Of a stretch of DNA of 64,000 nucleotides, positions 39,601 through 51,600 are shown piece by piece. The DNA lies in NCBI RefSeq assembly GCF_949628265.1, contig NC_088788.1, positions 11,532,001 through 11,596,000 on the forward strand. The letters run 5' to 3'. The notes below the pieces were generated by a model. The model did no database searches, was not told the origin of the DNA, and worked only from the letters and a program-made list of their open reading frames with translations. The position numbers and the translations under genes were made by a program. Each line of letters begins with the position of its first letter. The first letter of the stretch is position 1. This DNA comes from Cloeon dipterum (taxonomy: Eukaryota > Arthropoda > Insecta > Ephemeroptera > Baetidae).

Positions 39601-41422
39601 CGTAGAAGAAAAATTAAAAATAATCGTTAAATTAAAGCTAAGTTTCCAGTTTTATCTTGAAGGAAATTTGTGGAATAACGACAGAAGCAAATTTTTTCAA
39701 GATTTTTGTATCTATATTAAAGTAATGTCAACATTAAAGTTGAGATAGTAATAAATTAAACCAGATGAGCTAGACCAATTTTGCATTAGTTTATTTGAAA
39801 TTATATTGGCTGCATGTATGGCTGTGTTTGAAAGCCACAAAATCTCGGGAAAATTTTTCATTCTCTAAAGATCTATTATTGTTGTTTATTCTCACAGTTT
39901 GTCAATACAATCATGTTATGTCATAGTCAATAAAATTTATTAAAGCGTGTGAGAAAAGGCAACATTCCTGGCAAACAACTTGCAAAAACCCTGTCCAGGA
40001 GGACAGAGCCAGAGTGGGCCAGACTAATTTAACACCACTAGCACTTTAAAATCTTAATATTTATTTTCCTATTTAAAGAACCCAATTTTTATTTTTGTGC
40101 CAGTTTGTGTTACTTATTTCCAACCTGTTTATAGCGATCTTGCATCAAGGGATTCACTGCTCCCGAGCGATTTTGGAATGGAGTACAGCCAGACAAGCAG
40201 CAAGCACCCTTGTAGAAACGTTTGGAATGACTCCGTCTGCTTGAACATGCCAACAGACGATAGCAGCAGTTTGAGAAGACCCAATGGCGCCGAGATGAGC
40301 GACTCTTTTATCCAGTTCAAAGACGACACGCCCCAAAGAAAAGAAATAGTTGAAGATTCTGATGATACAGAATCCTTCGTCAAGTTCAGGCATGATACGC
40401 AAGAGTCTGTTAGCAACAGTCTTGAACTGCAGCCACATGTGCCTTTGAACATTCCCACGAGTGCAACCGAGAGCTGTGAAGAGGAGGACCTCGAAGTTTC
40501 AACTGACTCGGAGCAAATTAAGTTGGCTCCATCGCCCACGTTCCTCTACATCCAAATGCAGCTGTGCAAAAAGGAGAGCCTGCGTGAATGGCTCCAAAAG
40601 AGAAACGCCGGTGACTTCTCTGAGGAGGAGTCAAGCGATTTCTCTTTTGAGAAATCGATGTTTTATTTTCAACAAATCACCTTGGCTGTGGAGTACATTC
40701 ACAACCAGAATCTTATTCACCGAGATCTCAAGGTATCGTGCTATTTTATTTCAGTTGCCTCTGGTTCTAATAAAATCTATTTGACAGCCATCAAACGTTT
40801 TCCTCTCCATTGATGGTCATGTGAAAATAGGAGATTTCGGGTTGGTTACCACGATGGCAGATCCAGATAATGGGAGGACACCAAGCTTGGAGGAAAAGAA
40901 GTTCCAAAGTGCTTTTGCTGACAATGATCGGCACACTGCTAATGTTGGCACTCGCCTCTACATGAGTCCAGAACAGGTGATTTTTATTGTGTCTTCAATG
41001 GGCCTCATTCAATAGAAAAGTGCATGTAAATTAAATTTCCATGCAAACATGTCCCTTTTTGTGTTAGGTAAAAATTATAATTCTTTCTTTTTTAAATTCC
41101 AGATTTTGGGTCTGCCTTATGGACACAAAGTGGATATTTTTTCCTTGGGGCTAATTTTGTATGAAATGTTGGTGCCATTCGGGACCTTGATGGAGCGAGC
41201 ACAGAGTCTGCAGTTGGCCAGAGAGGGTCTCTTCCCAGATAGCTTCTCTACGCAATATAAGAATGAGGTAGGTGCCTCTTTATAATAACTGGAGAGGAGT
41301 TTGTGATGTATTGTGCATTTCAGTCTGAATTGGTCCGGCTCATGTTGTCGCACTCGCCAGATGAAAGACCAACAGCTTCACAAGTTCGCCAAAAGTTGCA
41401 GTCTTCAATCTCCTCTTCTTAA
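36699..41422 (+). CDS. PEK: PERK, ER-resident eIF2alpha kinase
   Basis: Twelve coding exons: 36699-36847, 36998-37124, 37270-37770, 38147-38522, 38634-38763, 38827-38917, 38977-39218, 39272-39412, 40135-40732, 40788-40976, 41103-41267, 41324-41422; 2808 nt, 935 residues, all phases fit. PERK senses unfolded protein in the ER lumen and phosphorylates eIF2alpha. Residues 1-25 are a signal peptide; the lumenal part follows ([30 protein letters not shown] beta-propeller-like blocks). The membrane segment is [17 protein letters not shown] at ~430-446. The kinase has the loop [10 protein letters not shown] (508-517), AVK lysine 532, an acidic Ser-rich insert (~586-720) splitting the N-lobe, HRDLKPSNV (781-789), GDFG (800-803) and [10 protein letters not shown]. 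The catalytic residues are intact. It is shorter than vertebrate PERK, mainly in the N-terminus and insert. The largest intron (39413-40134) is plain AT-rich DNA. Confidence 0.95.
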
Positions 41423-41678
41423 TGGTAGAAATCATTAGTAGAAGTAATCTGCGTTAAAATAAGTGATCCAAATATCAACCCGTTTAAGATGTTTGAAATT
41501 TTAAGGGCCTCTTACTTCTCAAAAGGCATAGTTTTGAGGCTTTTTTTATTTAATCCTAACAAATCCAGCTATTTAATTGAGTATTTGCTCATTAGTGTCG
41601 ACGATCATACATCCCAATTTTTCTCCTTGGACTGATTTAACTAAATCTTTACTTAAACAAGTTGCCTATTGTGTTTTG

Positions 41679-41684
41679 AATAAA
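41679..41684 (+). terminator. Poly(A) signal AATAAA of PERK
   Basis: AATAAA about 260 bp after the PERK stop codon. The minus-strand signal of the next gene is only about 60 bp further on, so the two 3' ends may overlap. Confidence 0.6.
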
Positions 41685-41743
41685 TGTAAAGTGATATAAA
41701 TGTGAACGACTTACGTATGAATTAAACAAACTGAATTGTATGC

Positions 41744-41749
41744 TTTATT
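41744..41749 (-). terminator. Poly(A) signal AATAAA of the CALML4-like gene
   Basis: AATAAA on the minus strand about 77 bp after the stop codon at 41826. Confidence 0.6.
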
Positions 41750-41825
41750 TATAACAAAAATAGGTATTTAATTTAAAAACTTCAATAAAAATAATTTAAG
41801 AAACGTTAAACAGCTTTGGTTAAAA

Positions 41826-42623
41826 TCAGTAGTAGTCAGGCACTGGTGCGCAAGCTATTTTCACAAAGTCTTCGTATCGTACTTGGCCATTGGGTCCAAC
41901 GTTTGCCTCGTGAAAGATGTGGTCAACTAAAATTAAATCAATTAAAGTTTTAGTTTCGGGGAAATTCCTGCTGGATATTCTTTGGAGTAATTTTAACATA
42001 ATTTGAAATAATATTTGCTATTTTACTTTTAAACTCCCTCAATTCTTAATAGTTCTAGAACGCAAGTCTTATGACAGTTTAATACCTTCTTTGACGCTCA
42101 GCTTTTCTCCCCAATTCAACAGAATGTGTCTCAAATCTTTCGCCGAAATGAGCCCTGTCTTTTTAGGGTCGTTCGCTCGAAATGCAGCTAGCACTTCAGT
42201 CGGCAATTTCTCAACTTTGCTGTGAGCATGCATGACATCCAAAAAGTCTGAGAATGCAAGCTGCCCGCCTGTGGGATGATTAAAAAAATTAATTTGGTAA
42301 TTAGGTCAATTAGTTGAGCCAAACCCGACCTTTTTCTTTGAAGTACTTTTTGAGCTCGGCAATGGTAGGGCTCATGCCCAGTGACCGCATCGTCACCGTC
42401 AGTTCGTCTAGGGTTCGAATTTGGCCATTTCGTGCAAACAGGTAAAAGCACTCTCGAAATTCTGAAACAATGAGTAATGCAAACATTCAACTGATAAGAT
42501 TAAACAGAGCCAATTTGTGCGTTTCGCTTACCGTCGATGTCTTGTTCCCGAAAGTAGCGAGCCTGGATTCAAAGCACAAAATATTATTTCAGGACAGTGT
42601 TAGCAAAAAAAAATATTTACCAT
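41826..42623 (-). CDS. CALML4: CALML4-like calmodulin-related light chain
   Basis: Five coding exons: 42623-42621, 42562-42532, 42461-42330, 42268-42086, 41926-41826; 450 nt, 149 residues. The first coding exon is only the ATG, followed directly by GTAAAT; the next exon gives ARYFREQDID, so the protein starts MARYFREQDI as CALML4 starts MAKFLSQDQI. Further agreement includes MRSLGMSPT, WGEKLSVKEVDHIF, EANVGPNGQVRYEDF and a short tail ending PDYY (CALML4 ends in DY). Four EF-hand units are present, but the loops lack most acidic ligands (for example ARNGQIRTLDEL, and NVGPNGQVRYED with Asn first), so calcium binding is probably weak or absent. In vertebrates CALML4 is a light chain of unconventional myosin in microvillar adhesion; the same role here is inference. 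Confidence 0.85.
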
Positions 42624-42733
42624 TTTCTGGCAGAAATTGGGCAAATTACGGACGAGAATTCAGCGAAGCGAATCAAGCCTTTCCAGCTGACTTGGCACCT
42701 GCCGCTACCTGTGTGTGTCTATCTCTCTGCCTT

Positions 42734-42854
42734 TGTTGGGAGCGCTCTCTGGTTGCTAAAGCTGCTATTACCTCTAAAAGCTGATAATGAGGAGACTGCG
42801 TCACAGTAATATCGCAAAAACGTCAGTTAATAATTGTAGTGCGCAGCCAATAAA
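42734..42854. repeat. Direct repeat, copy 1, next to the CALML4-like promoter
   Basis: About 120 bp also found at 43997-44125 in the same orientation. Shared blocks: TCTGGTTGCTAAAGCTG, CTGCGTCACAGTAATATCGC, AAAAACGTCA and AGTGCGCAGCCAATAAAT. Starts about 110 bp upstream of the ATG exon, so it may hold promoter sites; TGCGTCAC is CRE/AP-1-like and GCCAAT is CCAAT-like. Confidence 0.8.
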
Positions 42855-43884
42855 TACCATGGTGACAGTAGGCCTACTCTCTACTCTTTTTTTCATTTTT
42901 TAATTAAATTTCAAAAATTTTGGTTAATTTTACTAACGTGCCAGATGTCTTTGAGACTGGTTTTTACAAATTTCAAAAGATGTTTGTAAAATTAATAACT
43001 CTCTCTTTATATTCCCTTGTATTTTTTTATTTAAAATAATTGGGTGCAACAAATAGACAAATATAGTATTGAAGTTATGCAACCTGAGCTGCATTTGAGG
43101 TTGTACTGCTGCATAAGTTCTAAGTTCCACTCTTTCCTTTATTGAAGTCAAAAGTTAACCCAGGGAGTACAGTTGTCGTTCAGGAGAGATCGCATGTTTT
43201 TTCATCGAGAAGGGGACCGTGAGAAAATATCTTAAGCTTTGTATTCAGGGTTGAATGACAGGGGAGGAAGAAAAAGACAAAGAAAGCAGGCCGTTCCCTT
43301 GCCCGTTCAGCCAGTTCTTGAATAAAGTTTTTTTCTTGCCATCGTGCTTTTTATTTCGACGTTCAAATAATATGTTGTTTAATTCAAATTTGATAGACGT
43401 GAATAATTTAGAAAAACATGAACGTTGAGATTTAGGAATTAATTCGGTGAATTAAACACGACAAGTAAACTCAACTATGCTTACAGCGTTAACTTTATTC
43501 AACAAAATTATTTTTTATTATTTAATATTTTTTTACTGTCGCAACCCTTGAATAAGTTTATTTATATTTTTTTTCAAATAATTCTTTTGAATGGCTTGGC
43601 TCTGGTCACTCTGGTGCGGCGCGCGCTATTGTTTTCGTGCTTATTATGCTTATTATGCAGTGCGATATGCCTCCAGCCTCCAAAAGCGACAAAGAGGCAG
43701 TCAACACAAATTTTGACCATGCATAGGCATGTTATGTACGTGGATGCGCACGGTTATAGGCTAACACTGCGCTCGCTAGCTGCACTCTCCGCAGTTTCCA
43801 GTTTCCTGTGTGTTTGAAGATTACTTGGACGTGTGCTCCCTGTGTTTTACTCCAAAAGATCCAGTGATTTAGCAACCCGAAATA

Positions 43885-44650
43885 ATGGACATCCCACCTT
43901 GTCCATTTGTCCAACTCGCTGTGAAGGTAAGAAAATCAATTCTTTTACAGGGCGGGCGATTGTCATCAAGTTAAAAAGCCTGTTATTCTTTTTGACGTTG
44001 GGAGTGCTGAGCGCTATCTGGTTGCTAAAGCTGATATTACCGCTAAAAAAGCTGACAATGTGGGGCTGCGTCACAGTAATATCGCAAAAACGTCAATCAA
44101 TTATTGGAGTGCGCAGCCAATAAATGTAAACGGTTACAATGAATATAATTATATTTAGTTTGGTTAACGTTCCAAACCTTCGTAATCTCTCAAAGATCTA
44201 AATAAATCCAAATTTTAAATTTCAATTATCCAGTTCATAATAGATAGGTAAAAAACTCTAATTTTGAGAATAAGGAATAAGGGCCATTTTTACTAACAGA
44301 ATATTTAATTTGCTGTAAAGCAATTGATATGTTTATGTTTACTATATAATCATCAAGATGATGAACAACGTTGAAAAGGTTGGAATAAACTTTATATTTT
44401 ACAATCAATTGTTAAAAAGTGATAAATAAAAATAATTCAATCCAAAATAATTTCGATAAAATAGATCCTCGCAGTACAATTAATTATTAAAAATTAAAAG
44501 TTTTTTTGGTTCTTCTCTGCACTACTTGTTTTTTCATAGCCTGCGGTAGTGAAAAAAAATGCCTCTTGTGATGTTGGTATGCAACCCGCTCGTTTCCTCT
44601 GCAAAGTCGGTTGCCCACTCCCTAGATCGCAGGCGTTCAAGCGAGTCTGA
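43885..44650 (+). CDS. Doubtful two-exon small protein gene, 50 residues
   Basis: I do not recognise this protein. An ATG at 43885 opens MDIPPCPFVQLAVK up to a GTAAGA donor (exon 43885-43926). A good acceptor (pyrimidine-rich, TTTTTTCATAG) ends at 44539, and the following exon 44540-44650 continues in phase for 36 codons, with four more cysteines in KKNASCDVGMQ, FLCKVG and GCPLP, then TGA. An AATAAA at 44823 would suit the 3' end. The 43.6-43.8 kb sequence upstream is GC-richer, as a promoter might be. Against it: it is short, unlike any family I know, and the phase match could be chance. The same second exon in another frame starts MPLVML. The second copy of the direct repeat lies in the proposed intron. 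Confidence 0.25.
43997..44125. repeat. Direct repeat, copy 2
   Basis: Sister of the block at 42734-42854, 1.26 kb away, same orientation, about 80 per cent or more alike by eye, with the central 30 bp including GTCACAGTAATATCGCAAAA identical. Confidence 0.8.
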
Positions 44651-44869
44651 TGCAATTCTTGGAGATTTTAACGCATGGAGTTACCAAGAAAACAGACGAG
44701 TTTTTTCTGTTGGAATTTTAGAGCTATTGCTAGTATCCTCTTTAGAGAATTAAAAATTTTCCATATTTTATTCTTTTGCTTATACTCATTCTCAAAACTT
44801 GTAATATTAAGGAAGTTTGGTAAAATAAACAGGAAAGAGTGCGTTTTAAATATTTGAAAGGCAGTAGGA

Positions 44870-44875
44870 TTTATT
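44870..44875 (-). terminator. Poly(A) signal AATAAA of the cuticular protein gene
   Basis: AATAAA on the minus strand 148 bp after the stop codon at 45023. Confidence 0.6.
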
Positions 44876-45022
44876 CGCTTAGATCAGGTAGGCTCAGGCT
44901 CATTAAAAAATTGACAAGTCACACATAATTTGTCTCGTGTCCGACCGATACGCAGAGCCCAGGGCGTCAGAGGGAGGCCGTTGGCCGCTGTGTATCGGTG
45001 TTCGGGCTCGGGTAGGCAAGAT

Positions 45023-46405
45023 TTACAAGTGGTAGAAGGGGAATCCGGCGAAGCCGTGGTATCCGTAGCTGTAGACGAGGGGGGTGGCATCGGCCTTGAC
45101 TTCAGCGCTCTTGGCTTCGACGACGGGCTTGGCCTCCTCGGCGGGGGCGGCGGGGGCAGCAGCGGCCACGGTGGTGAAGGCGAGAGGAGCGTGGTAGGCG
45201 ATGGGGGCGGAGTAGGCGATGGGGGCGGTGTAAGCGACGGGGGCGGCGTAGCCGACGTGGGACAGCACATCGTGTTCCTTCTCGACCAGCTCGATCTTCC
45301 TGGTGGCGGCGGGAACGGCGGCGTCAATGGGCTCGTAGCTCTGGACCTTCACGGTCGACTTGGCGAGCACGGGGGCACCAGCGAGGAGGACGCTACGGCG
45401 GCGGCGGGACACCTCGACGGCGGCGGCGGGCTCCTCGACGGCGGCGGCGGGCACCTCGGGAACCTCGGGAACCTTGTCGGCGGCGGCGGCTTCGGCAGCC
45501 TCCTTGTAGAGGCGGGCGAACTCAGCACGAGCAGCAACAACCTGAACAATTGTATCCAAAAGTGTGAATTTTCCGTCCTCATAAATAAATAAATAAATTG
45601 ACTTATTATTTTTATTAAATCTTTAAAATGAAATTTTACTGGCTGAGAGAGAAATAAAGGAGAAATATTTACTAATTTGCGTAATTTCCCCTAAATATGA
45701 TTTTTTTAGAATAAAATAATTGAATTAAACCTTCGTTCTTCTCTGAGCTTAAATTTTTCATTTTAAATTGATTTTTCGTTGCAGTTTAAATTGCGGGAGA
45801 AATAAACCGAATGAATTCCGATTTCTCACCTCAGCGGTGTCCTGGACGGGTTCAGGGGCGATGAGAGCAGGGACGGCGGGGGCCTCAGGGGCGACGGGGG
45901 CCTCGGGCAGGTTGTTAGCGCCGAGGATGCGGAATCCACCGTGTCCGGCGGTGTACTCGACAACGTTCACCTTGCCGTTGGGGTCGACGTAGCTGTAAGA
46001 GCCGCGCACGTTGCCGAGAGCATCGCGGGCCTCGGCGCGGGTCTGCAGAGCCTCAACGTGTCCAAAGCTGGCCTGTCCCAGGACATCCTGAGCGTGGTAC
46101 TTGCTGTGCGAGAGAGCAATTGGGGCCACGATGGGCGCAGAGACGACGGGGGCCGCGATGGTGCGGGCGGCGAAGCCGTAGGGCCAGCCGATGGGGGCGG
46201 AGTAGAAGTAGTTCTGCGGGGCAGCGACGGCCACGGAGGCGAGGGCGGCGACGATCTGCAAAATTCACCGCAAAATTGGAGATTTCACATTCGAATTTCA
46301 CTGATATTAAAGAATAAGTTAAAATGAAAAAAAATCGAAAATGTTTAAAAGAATTCCAAAGGCATAACGAGACGCGGTGTGCGTTTGCCTTACCAGGAAC
46401 CTCAT
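45023..46405 (-). CDS. Secreted cuticular protein with RR-like chitin-binding block
   Basis: Three exons: 46405-46394 (MRFL only), 46255-45830, 45541-45023; 957 nt, 318 residues. The intron in the signal peptide after four residues is a usual trait of arthropod cuticle genes. Signal peptide MRFLIVAALASVAVAA, then PQNYFYSAPIGW. Residues ~85-121 hold a block like the Rebers-Riddiford motif: GNVRGSYSYVDPNGKVNVVEY, then AGHGGFRILG and NLP. The rest is low-complexity: AP/PV-rich spacers, EVPEVP repeats, RRRRS (a possible processing site), and four repeats of the type APIAYSAP near the C-terminus. The coding region is much more GC-rich than its flanks, with strong third-position bias, as in highly expressed structural genes. 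Expected in the extracellular cuticle. Exact subfamily uncertain. Confidence 0.88.
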
Positions 46406-46454
46406 GTTGTGCTGTGTGCTGTGACAAGTGTGCCTCTGCCAGGCCCGGCGTCGG

Positions 46455-46462
46455 TATTTATA
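46455..46462 (-). promoter_or_regulatory. TATA box of the cuticular protein gene (TATAAATA)
   Basis: TATAAATA on the minus strand 50 bp upstream of the ATG, giving a 5'UTR of about 20-25 nt, typical of cuticle genes. Confidence 0.8.
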
Positions 46463-46600
46463 GGTAGGAGTGCGTCAGGGAGGCTCTCGGGGCAGGTCTG
46501 CAGGACACCAACCGACCTTGGGGCTCGAGCCACGCCGACCCCGCCCTCACTCCCGCAACCATTATCCGCAGCCGCCACTAACGCTCGAGCAGCGTCGCCG

Positions 46601-46601
<1 letters not shown>

Positions 46602-46640
<39 letters not shown>
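46602..46640. repeat. (CA)n microsatellite, 39 bp
   Basis: Uninterrupted CA dinucleotides about 140 bp upstream of the cuticle gene TATA box; length is likely polymorphic. Confidence 0.95.
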
Positions 46641-46643
<3 letters not shown>

Positions 46644-49600
46644 GATACCATACATAATGTGTGCCGGTAAACGCGACGAGACGCTTTTTAGGCGATAAAT
46701 CCGGCGAATCCTGTGCCGAGTGGAATATTTTTTTAAATGGAGCAATCTGTCTTGTGGCGAACGGTGAGCCCAAAAAGCGTCGCCTGGGAATCGGAAATCG
46801 CTCTAAATTGGTTCTATTCAATAATATTTATTGCCTGAGAGTACGTGACAAGCTACATTGGGATTACTTAGCATAAGTGACAAAAAAAATTTCAAAAGTG
46901 AGTTTGTTAATTTAATTAAATTTCAAAATTTAGTCTTGATAAATTTGAGATACTTACCGCATATATTCCAATTTCATTTTAGTTTATTATTTTGCTTGAA
47001 AATGTCTTCCTGTGTAAGTGTCTCCAAAATTTATTTTGAATATAATAAAATTATTCAATCATAAAAAATTTGGGGAAGTTTTGATGAGTGGCAAAAAAGG
47101 AAATATGTAATTTTTCTTCATAAATCTATCTGTACTATTCTAGAACAATAATTTGAAAGGAAAATAAAATACTTTGTTTAATAGCCAGCTCCTAAAATGA
47201 GAAAAAAAAATAATTTGGCCTTTTTGCAATGCCCCAGTTTTATTTCATTCATATTTTTCCCCTAATAGTCTAAGAGAAATAAGTCTTATAGATTTGTCCC
47301 CTTTTTGGAAGTTAATTTGGCAACAGCCCCCTTCGCTTCCCACGAAATTAAATACAAATTACGATTGTTGGTAACTTCATATATGAATAACATAATTCCT
47401 TATTTCATCAAAGGTTGGAGTGGATCAATGGAATAACCACAGTATTCGTGCAATAAAACCATCAGAAATCTTGTTGACATCGCGAACATTTCTGCAGACT
47501 GCACTCTGCTGTTTACTGCGGTTTTACTGATTATGCAGAATATCCAGTTAGATGTGTTGTGCTCAACGCGTTCCGTCTCATATTCCACATCACACACAAG
47601 GTTCACCTGGTAAACTGAACTTGTTCCTGTGCATTATGCAAAATGCGGGGAATGCGATCTTCCTGATCCTCGCCACCTAGCTTATCTTTTTTCATGGCGA
47701 TTGTGCAAAGGATAGAAAATATTTGAGGCAGATGATAGAAGACTCGAACTGACGCTGAAGGTCAAACAAGAAAAAAAGGAGGCAGTTCGTGAGACTATAT
47801 ACGTTTTTTTGCCGAAAACCTTCCCTGACAGCAATCAGCCTTTATTATAAGATTCTTCTCAACGTGTAATTACTCCTGAACAACAAACACGGATAATTTT
47901 GTTGTTATATAGACACTATTAAAAAAGTAAGAGGTTATCATAATTTTCATTGGAAATTTTAGGGGTAAAAAAGACTTTGAAAGGATTTTTCAGAAAAAAT
48001 AAAAGCGTCGTGAGAGTGAACGAAAATTATATTTAATGTTGGTTTTCAAACAATGACGTTAAAACCTTAGCTGGGGGTGAAAATTTTCAATCCCTCGTTG
48101 TTTCAAACTCGTATAATTTTCTTGGCATTATTTTCAATTCAAATTAGAATAAAGAGAGATAATTTTGCCAGCAATCAAATTATTTTTGAAATTAAAAAAA
48201 GAGTATCAGCATGTTAAGTTCACATTTATTTCATCTGTCCGAGACATTTTATTTATTCATCGAAACCAGTTCATTATGGCACTCATCGTCGTCGGCGGCC
48301 GGCATCATTTGTCACTTGTGATACACGCAATTATTCCGTCATTAAGAAAATCGAAAGTGCAACGCCCATGCGTTCGTTACATTACTGCACTACTTTTCCC
48401 GATCGCACTTGGCGAAGACGCTCGCTCGGCGGCACACCGGCTGTCAAACGTCGGCTGAATGATTGGATATCGCGAACGTCGCGGACTAAACGCTATGCAA
48501 ATCAGCGGTAATGCTCACGCGCGTATATTGATATTCTGCACGCTGCATCGACAGCCGATAGGATTACGTAAAAGAAGCCTCTATCAGAGGTTATTCGCGC
48601 GCTGGCTTGGGACTGCGGCGCTCTCGAACAAGGCCTTGGTGCAAGGTCGGCTGGCAATCCATATGAATTTGTTATCCCGCCGCGTATCAATAGTACCCAG
48701 CCCGACCGCACCCTCAGCCAGCGTCACAAAAGCACCAGGAAAAGCTCCAGCGACGACGCATTAAATTTGAATTTCTAATAGACCGTAGCACCTCGCGAAA
48801 TTAACGCAAAAATCAGTTTTTTATTCATAACAAAGCTTTGTCTCGCCGGATTCAATTTTAATTGGGCGTCCGCGGGAGTCTATTTTGGCGTACACGATGA
48901 TTTTGCACATTCAAAGATCGAGGTGTGTTCCTTTTGTAGAAAACGAGCTGGAACGACAAGCCGAAGCAAATTGCTTTTTTCTTTGTGCAAAACAGAAGCG
49001 AGGTGGTTAACTAAAGAGATAAAAATCTTCCTCGGCTGTCACACACCAATGCACACCAATGACTTTGGAGTGCTTACGTAAACTAAAATTTATTTTGAAA
49101 ATTGGTAATTTGAACTTTCTAAACAGTCTTTGATTTTTCAGGATTTTCCTAGCTTCTAACTATGAAGCATCAAAAGAATACTAACTGGCTGTCTGAAAGC
49201 CATTCAAATTAGCTAAAAATTCACACCATTATTTTTCAATAAAATCAGAAAATTAGATATTTTATGTCCATATGAGAATGGGTTTTTTGTTGGAACTTTG
49301 AGCCCAAAAATATTCTTTACCTGTTCAATTAAGGTTAACAATTAAAATTGTTCTTCGGAGAAAACAGATGCACAGTCAATAGTAAAAAATCACAGTTAAA
49401 TTAATATATTTGATTTATTTATAGTCCCATATTTCCAAAACGGGTCCATTATTGCAGCGCTGCTCTCAATTATTTTAATATATGGAGCAGCAATTTTATT
49501 ACTCCTTCCGTTTATTTATGATCCATTTTAGCATAAGACTCGCACACAGAGATCAAGTTCAAGATCAATGCTTTGGGTGTGGCCGTGCCATTTTTTTGTT

Positions 49601-51300
49601 AATGTTACCTAAGGCTTGAGAGTGTGGCGGAGGGAAGAGAGAATTAAAAAATATATTCAACATGTTTATGCAGGATTTCGGTCCACCAGGCGCCGTTCGA
49701 GCGTTTTTAATCTCGACAGATAATATATATTGAGAGAGCGGGAGAAACTTTTCGTTTCGAGCTTCCCGCATGCGATAAACTACAGCATCGCGCATGTGAT
49801 CAATTCGTGCAGCATAATTGTATCGGCACACTGGTTTTTGCATTCGGTTATTTATGGAATCGCAGTGTTTGCTCAGCCGTTAAGAGCTAATTTTCCGTCA
49901 TAAAATCATGATCGTATAAATGTTGCACACCTTTTTCAATATACGGAGCATTGCCAACTAATTCATTCCCCATAGCAAAATCCAGCAAATTACACGTTCA
50001 TTATATATTAAACGTTATTATTGACAGAGGAAATCAGGTTTGGATAATTCACGTCTTATTTTGGCCCATTACTTTGGCGGGCGAGCTGAATTCGTAATAA
50101 AAACTAATGTCGAGCCATTAATTTGGGTCCCCCGCAGATTTTAAGGCGGCGGCGCCAGGCCAAAGTGAGAAGCTCCGTGATAAACTGACCGCGCGGCCCA
50201 ACAGGAATTTCCTGGTCGCGCACTCGCGGAGATGACCGACCGGCAGACCTTGGCCAAGACGCATCGTGCCCATTGATTCGCGCGGCATTTTTGGATTGAC
50301 TCGCTTATTAGCATAATTGTGACACAAATATGGCCACGCCGCACGCATGGAAAGTTAATTACTCGGCGCGGGGACGAGTTGCAGCGAGTTTTTCAATAAC
50401 TGATATGGATAGAAAGATCGCCCACCTTGGTTAGCGAACTCGTTTGCTTGCGAGATAAATATAAATAATGTAAATAACTTTTTATTTTCACTCAATATAG
50501 CGCTGCCAAGTGGAGTTTAAAATCAACCTTGCGAGTGAAATGAATAATAACCATTTTGCTTTCAAATTCAAATCGAAAAAAATATTAATCAGGATGAATC
50601 TTGTTAATTGATTCTACTTAAGTTTCGTGTGAAATTATTCATTGAATCTTCACGCGCTCTGTAATTAAATTCCGGGATAATTGGCGATCAGACAACTCCT
50701 TCTAGAGCTTAAAAATAAATCATGTGCGAACAAGAACAGTCGCCGCTCCCGTCTCGCGAAATAAAGGCCGCCTCTTTATTTATTTTTAACTCGCTTGTCG
50801 TCTGGACGAAAAAAAACGCATTTCCTTATCCGCGCCCGTGGCTGCAGCCCTCGCGCCAGCGTCTTAATTAGCATTTTAAATCTGGCGTGCATGCGAAAGA
50901 AAACAGCACTCATTCGGTAGGTTGGATGCGTGGTCTTTTATTGCACACGGCATGCAGTTAAAATTAATGCAAGGTGTTTCCTTTGAGTAATGCTACTTGC
51001 AACAAGAGTAGGGCGCACTTGTTAACAAACGTGCATTTACTCCGATCGACAGAGACACGGACCGGGACAAAAAATGCCAATAAAAACACACGTGTGCTTT
51101 TGCTAAATATGGAAAGTTATATTGAACTTAATAAAATTAAAAAAAATGTTTAACTTTTTTTAAAGAAGAATATTTATTTGTAATCTTTGGAAGTCCAGCC
51201 AATTCCGAAGAATTAACTGCTGGTGCTTAAAAAAAAGCTGCACAAGGCAGCATAATTTAATACAGTCGTGTACACATTATCATGAAATTATGAAATTTAT
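46641..51300. other. 4.7 kb non-coding DNA upstream of the cuticle gene
   Basis: AT-rich, with more complex islands around 47400-47650, 48240-48760, 49700-49880, 50090-50360 and 50650-51070. Short ORFs occur but have no support. The islands could be enhancers; nothing else seen. Confidence 0.5.
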
Positions 51301-51327
51301 GCAGTATATGGTCAATAAGAGTTCGAT

Positions 51328-51600
51328 TCAATTGTTCATAAGGCACTTTTTGATTTTTCGCTTAACATCACTTTTGTCTCTCAGATTTTTTAACTTACTC
51401 GTTAACATGTTCCACAGTCTCGGCAAAATACATTCAGATGTTCTATTGAAATATTTATTATCTAACATTGGTTCGACAACTGGAGCGGTAAGTAACAATC
51501 GTGTATTATACTGGTGAAATCTCTGATCACCAAAGTCACCATCAAAATATTTAACACGCAATAAATTAAGCTGATAAATCTTGTCAACAGGCAACACGCG
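51328..51600 (-). mobile_element. Remnant of a non-LTR retrotransposon, C-terminal end of the reverse transcriptase ORF
   Basis: Minus-strand frame: RVLPVDKIYQLNLLRVKYF, then FHQYNTR, LPRLWNMLTSKLKNL and DVKRKIKKCLMNN. This order (LxxLY..L..L.V.Y, H.YNTR, G..LWN.LP..(I/L)K, FK..LK..L) is the usual C-terminal tail of Jockey/CR1-type reverse transcriptase ORFs. The frame is broken just upstream (minus direction), so only the tail remains. Confidence 0.65.

Noticed and set aside
44559-44753. ORF MPLVMLVCNPL..., resembling the start of KTI12
   Set aside because: Only the first residues and a few later positions agree; the P-loop glycines are missing and nothing follows. The same DNA read in another frame fits a spliced small ORF better.
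44930-45592. 220-residue Gly-rich plus-strand ORF
   Set aside because: Antisense shadow of the GC-rich cuticle exon; the minus frame has signal peptide, splice sites and chitin-binding block.
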